Source of the DNA: Syntrophales bacterium
GTDB taxonomy: Bacteria; Desulfobacterota; Syntrophia; Syntrophales; JADFWA01
NCBI GenBank assembly: GCA_030655775.1
Contig: JAUSPI010000098.1
Span: forward strand, 1-37,813
Reading direction: 5' to 3'
Length of the DNA stretch: 37,813 bases
The translations under genes were made by a program, and so were the position numbers. A model generated the notes under the pieces. That model saw only the letters and a program-made list of their open reading frames with translations, ran no database searches and was not told the DNA's origin. Shown here in pieces: positions 35,365-37,813 of the stretch. How positions within the stretch are numbered: position 1 is the stretch's first letter; the number at the start of each line of letters is the position of its first letter.

Positions 35365-37047
35365 CTATTGCTCAAGATTTTCAAGATATAATTGAAGATT
35401 TGCCTTTTTGTTGCTCAACCCGAGTTTTTTTCTGATATTTTTTCTGTGGATATCTATTGATCCTGTGGCTATCCTCAATATTTCTGCAATTTCCTTTGTT
35501 GGCTTGCCATCTTTTACGAGCACAGCCACCTTGATTTCTTGGGGAGTAAGATTGAACTGCCGTATGTTTTTCAGCAGGGGCGTTGCAATATTATGGAGAT
35601 GTGCTTCTATGATATCAAGATTGAGTCGCTGTCCGACATCGAGACTCCCTTTTTTCATCTGTTCCACAAAGGGGACAACCAGATTCCGTACATTCATCAC
35701 GAATTTCTCTTCCACGTCCTTCTTATCATCTACCCGTTGTCTCAAGAGAACCTTCAGCACCGTATTGAGTTCCTGAAGGTTCATGTTCTTGGTTTCCAAC
35801 TCCACCGTTCGTTCCTTAACCATGCTCTCAAGATGCTTTAGATGCCTTTCCAATTCCCCCTCTGCCTGCTTGCGCTCGGTGATGTCGCGTGCGGCAGCGA
35901 AGATACCAGACACCTCACCTTTTTTATTGTGGTAAATGGTAGCGTTATAGAGGACAGGGGTCACGTGCCCGTCGCGGTGGCGAATCTCGAGCGGGTAATC
36001 GCGCACATGTCCTTCCGTAAAGACTTGGCAATATCCGGCGCGGGCCCCTTCAGGGTCGCTGAAGTAGTTGGAGAAGTCGGTGCCGACCATGGCATCCCTG
36101 GTGTAGCCAGTCACCCGTTCGGTGGCGGTGTTTACATCGGTGATTTTGCCGTCATGGCTGATAGTGAAGAGAGGGTCAAGGCTCGCCTCGATGAGACTGC
36201 GATTGTAAGCGTTTGCCTCCTTGAGCGCCTCCTTTACCTGCTTCCACTCGGTCATGTCGCGGGAAGTTAGTATGATTCCTTGAACTCGACCATTTTCATC
36301 TTTTGCAAAATTCCCGATTGTTTCAACCCAGATGTAGTGACCATCGGCATGTCTGACACGGTACTCAGCTCTTCCCGGCGTAGATGTGGCAACAGCATTT
36401 TTAAAAATACATTCAACTCTCTCCATGTCTTCCGGGTGCACAAAATCGAAAACAGATTTACCGACTGTTTCTTTCAGAGCATATCCCAGAACTATCCTAT
36501 TAGACGGACTGTGATATTGGAGTATTCCGTTCGTATCAGTAAGGACAATCATGTCGGACATGTTAGCAGTAATGAGACTTAACATGTCCTCAGTTCGTTT
36601 TTTATCTTCCTGAACTGCTTTGAGCTTTTCACTCTCGCTATACAGCAGCGCATCGATCCTTGACACGTCGTCATTTTTTTCAACAATTGTCTTTGTAAGT
36701 TTGTCACGATGTTCAATCAGAGATTCGATGATATCGGTCTCGACGATTACACCGATGAATTTACCGTCCTCGAACACGGGCAGGACAAAGCTGCCGGTTT
36801 CTCGCATATTGGCCAGCACCGACTCGATGCTGTCAGTGCTTTCCAAACGAGGTTTCGGGGAAAGGCAGTCTTCAATAAGCTGGTAGGGAGATTGCACAAT
36901 GTCGTCAGCTGTGACAACGCCCCTGAACTCGTCACCATCCATGACAACAAGAAACCGGTTTTTAAACAGCCTGTTTTGGACTGACGCAATTCCTTCCTCG
37001 GGCGAAGTGCATTCATATACAGACCGTATGATCTTACTAATCTTCAT
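35365..37047 (-). CDS. CBS-PAS-PAS-LuxR-type regulator
   Basis: A 560-residue cytoplasmic protein: a CBS pair (1-115: LVVMDGDEFRGVVTADDIV, FVLPVFEDGKFIGVIVETDI), a linker helix, PAS1 (about 153-268), PAS2 (about 280-393), a coiled coil (390-450) and a C-terminal LuxR-type helix-turn-helix (about 500-555: LTPQEIKVAVLVKDGKPTKEIAEILRI, then SIDIHRKNIRKKLGL). CBS pairs sense adenine nucleotides in many proteins; PAS would sense redox or a ligand, so this looks like a one-component transcription factor. PAS2 DNA is GC-richer (58-60% in rows 35941 and 36061) than the rest. It follows the 115-residue gene after 4 bases. Confidence 0.88.
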   Translation of the reverse strand: MKISKIIRSVYECTSPEEGIASVQNRLFKNRFLVVMDGDEFRGVVTADDIVQSPYQLIEDCLSPKPRLESTDSIESVLANMRETGSFVLPVFEDGKFIGVIVETDIIESLIEHRDKLTKTIVEKNDDVSRIDALLYSESEKLKAVQEDKKRTEDMLSLITANMSDMIVLTDTNGILQYHSPSNRIVLGYALKETVGKSVFDFVHPEDMERVECIFKNAVATSTPGRAEYRVRHADGHYIWVETIGNFAKDENGRVQGIILTSRDMTEWKQVKEALKEANAYNRSLIEASLDPLFTISHDGKITDVNTATERVTGYTRDAMVGTDFSNYFSDPEGARAGYCQVFTEGHVRDYPLEIRHRDGHVTPVLYNATIYHNKKGEVSGIFAAARDITERKQAEGELERHLKHLESMVKERTVELETKNMNLQELNTVLKVLLRQRVDDKKDVEEKFVMNVRNLVVPFVEQMKKGSLDVGQRLNLDIIEAHLHNIATPLLKNIRQFNLTPQEIKVAVLVKDGKPTKEIAEILRIATGSIDIHRKNIRKKLGLSNKKANLQLYLENLEQ

Positions 37048-37051
37048 GGTT

Positions 37052-37399
37052 TTATTCAGAAGAAACCTTTATATTGTTAATGTATGTTACAATATTAATA
37101 TCGACTTTTACAGTATCTCCTGCACTGATGTAAGGAAATACTTCACGTCTCAGGATATCTATTATATGGTCAACCGGTATGCGTTTTAGTATCCGCTTGT
37201 TTATAATTAGCCCCTGTACAATATCATCATCAATTTCGATGAGTTCGAAATTGTCAGGAGACAATAGCTGAAAACATTTTGCCACACCGAACTTCCCCTG
37301 AGAACATTTGGTTCCGAGGATTAAGATGTCTTTTATTGGCGGCAGTGAAATATCCTCGAAGTTAAGGGATAACGAATACTGTTTTGATCTTCCTTTCAT
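37052..37399 (-). CDS. small protein of unknown function, upstream of CBS-PAS regulator
   Basis: A 115-residue soluble protein preceded by a strong ribosome site, GGAGGAGC, on the minus strand. Features: NFEDISLPPIKDILILGTKCSQGKFGVAKCF with two Cys, an acidic middle (ELIEIDDDIVQGLIINKRILKRIPVDHII) and an end with YISAGDTVKVDINIV. No signal peptide or membrane helix. I do not recognise a family. The 4-base gap to the CBS-PAS-LuxR gene means the two are co-translated, so it may act with that regulator. Confidence 0.75.
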   Translation of the reverse strand: MKGRSKQYSLSLNFEDISLPPIKDILILGTKCSQGKFGVAKCFQLLSPDNFELIEIDDDIVQGLIINKRILKRIPVDHIIDILRREVFPYISAGDTVKVDINIVTYINNIKVSSE

Positions 37400-37813
37400 T
37401 TGTTAATGCTCCTCCTTTTTGGTTGGTATAAATGCATGTTCGTAGTTTGAAATATTACAACAGACCTTTGGTATCTTCTATTAAGAGTATCGGCGAATAT
37501 TAAAGAAAAGTTGAAGAGCAATAAGAGGAAAAGGCTTTCAGCTAACCAGCAGCTAACCAGCCCCGTTTATCAGCAGGTAAGAATTGAAGAGAATATCAGC
37601 CGTAGAATAGTATTCAACCCAACTTTGATATTTATAATAAGTCGATATAGCAAGTTAACATATAATCAAAAAAACTTAACCCAAATTCATGATTTGCGCC
37701 CTGAAAATTGCCGAAATCTGGCAGGCAAGAAAACATGATATGTTTAATTACAATACCTTACGATTGCAGGTAGCCTGAAACGTCATTTGTAGTGCCAGAA
37801 AATGACTCATGGA
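37400..37813. other. right-end stretch without a clear gene
   Basis: No convincing CDS or RNA was found in these 414 bases. A 75-codon frame at 37511-37738 has no good start site or family pattern. An 11-bp tandem pair, AGCTAACCAGC twice, lies near 37541-37562. A promoter for the minus-strand genes should lie near 37430-37480, but only a weak TATACC is seen. Confidence 0.5.

Noticed and set aside
37511-37738. 75-codon frame at the right edge
   Set aside because: No ribosome site, contains the tandem 11-bp repeat, no family pattern.
1-37813. tRNA or rRNA genes
   Set aside because: No cloverleaf or rRNA-like sequence was recognised by eye on either strand; a covariance search would be needed to exclude divergent ones.

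Overview
The window looks like chromosomal DNA of a Gram-negative bacterium of the Desulfobacterota (Deltaproteobacteria) type, possibly syntrophic or sulfate-reducer related. This placement is inferred from gene order, the style of the proteins and the intergenic repeats; no rRNA or tRNA gene was seen to confirm it. Base composition is moderate, about 40-47% GC in the rows I counted, with an AT-rich gene at the left edge and GC-rich patches at 34.2-35.2 kb and 35.9-36.25 kb. Layout: positions 1-558 hold the 3' part of an AT-rich alpha/beta hydrolase. A VapB/VapC toxin-antitoxin pair (699-1342), an inverted-repeat element, a site-2-protease-like M50 peptidase (1686-2312) and a small lysine-rich protein (2460-2786) follow. 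Positions 3010-20729 hold a nearly complete division and cell wall (dcw) cluster: mraZ, rsmH, ftsL, ftsI, murE, murF, mraY, murD, ftsW, murG, murC, murB, ftsQ, ftsA, ftsZ. It is preceded by a clear sigma70 promoter and three 10-bp-spaced MraZ boxes. Together these genes make UDP-MurNAc-pentapeptide (meso-DAP type), lipid I and lipid II, and the septal synthase and Z-ring that use it. ddl is absent from the usual place between murB and ftsQ. A radical SAM gene follows ftsZ. From 22.5 kb the window becomes a patchwork of short operons: an acyl-CoA ligase; a frameshifted nucleotidyltransferase; a three-gene unit of an ECF-type S component, a DUF1893 protein and a DUF362 ferredoxin; purF; a Na/Pi cotransporter with a PhoU-like tail; an M20 amidohydrolase; a PAS histidine kinase next to a previously hidden 5'-truncated kaiB fragment; and a CBS-PAS-LuxR regulator behind a small unknown gene. 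The most striking non-coding feature is a set of at least six intergenic elements built from 7-bp tandem units. The heptamer sequence differs from site to site, but the period stays at seven and the two arms are roughly inverted. They sit in several junctions of the dcw cluster, including both sides of mraY and directly against the start codons of murF and the radical SAM gene. Other small inverted-repeat elements are present: three sharing a TCGTAAAAAGTC end but with two unrelated interiors, one with 18-bp ends near 29.6 kb, and one between murG and murC. The best candidates for undescribed biology are the heptamer elements and the S component/DUF1893/DUF362 unit.
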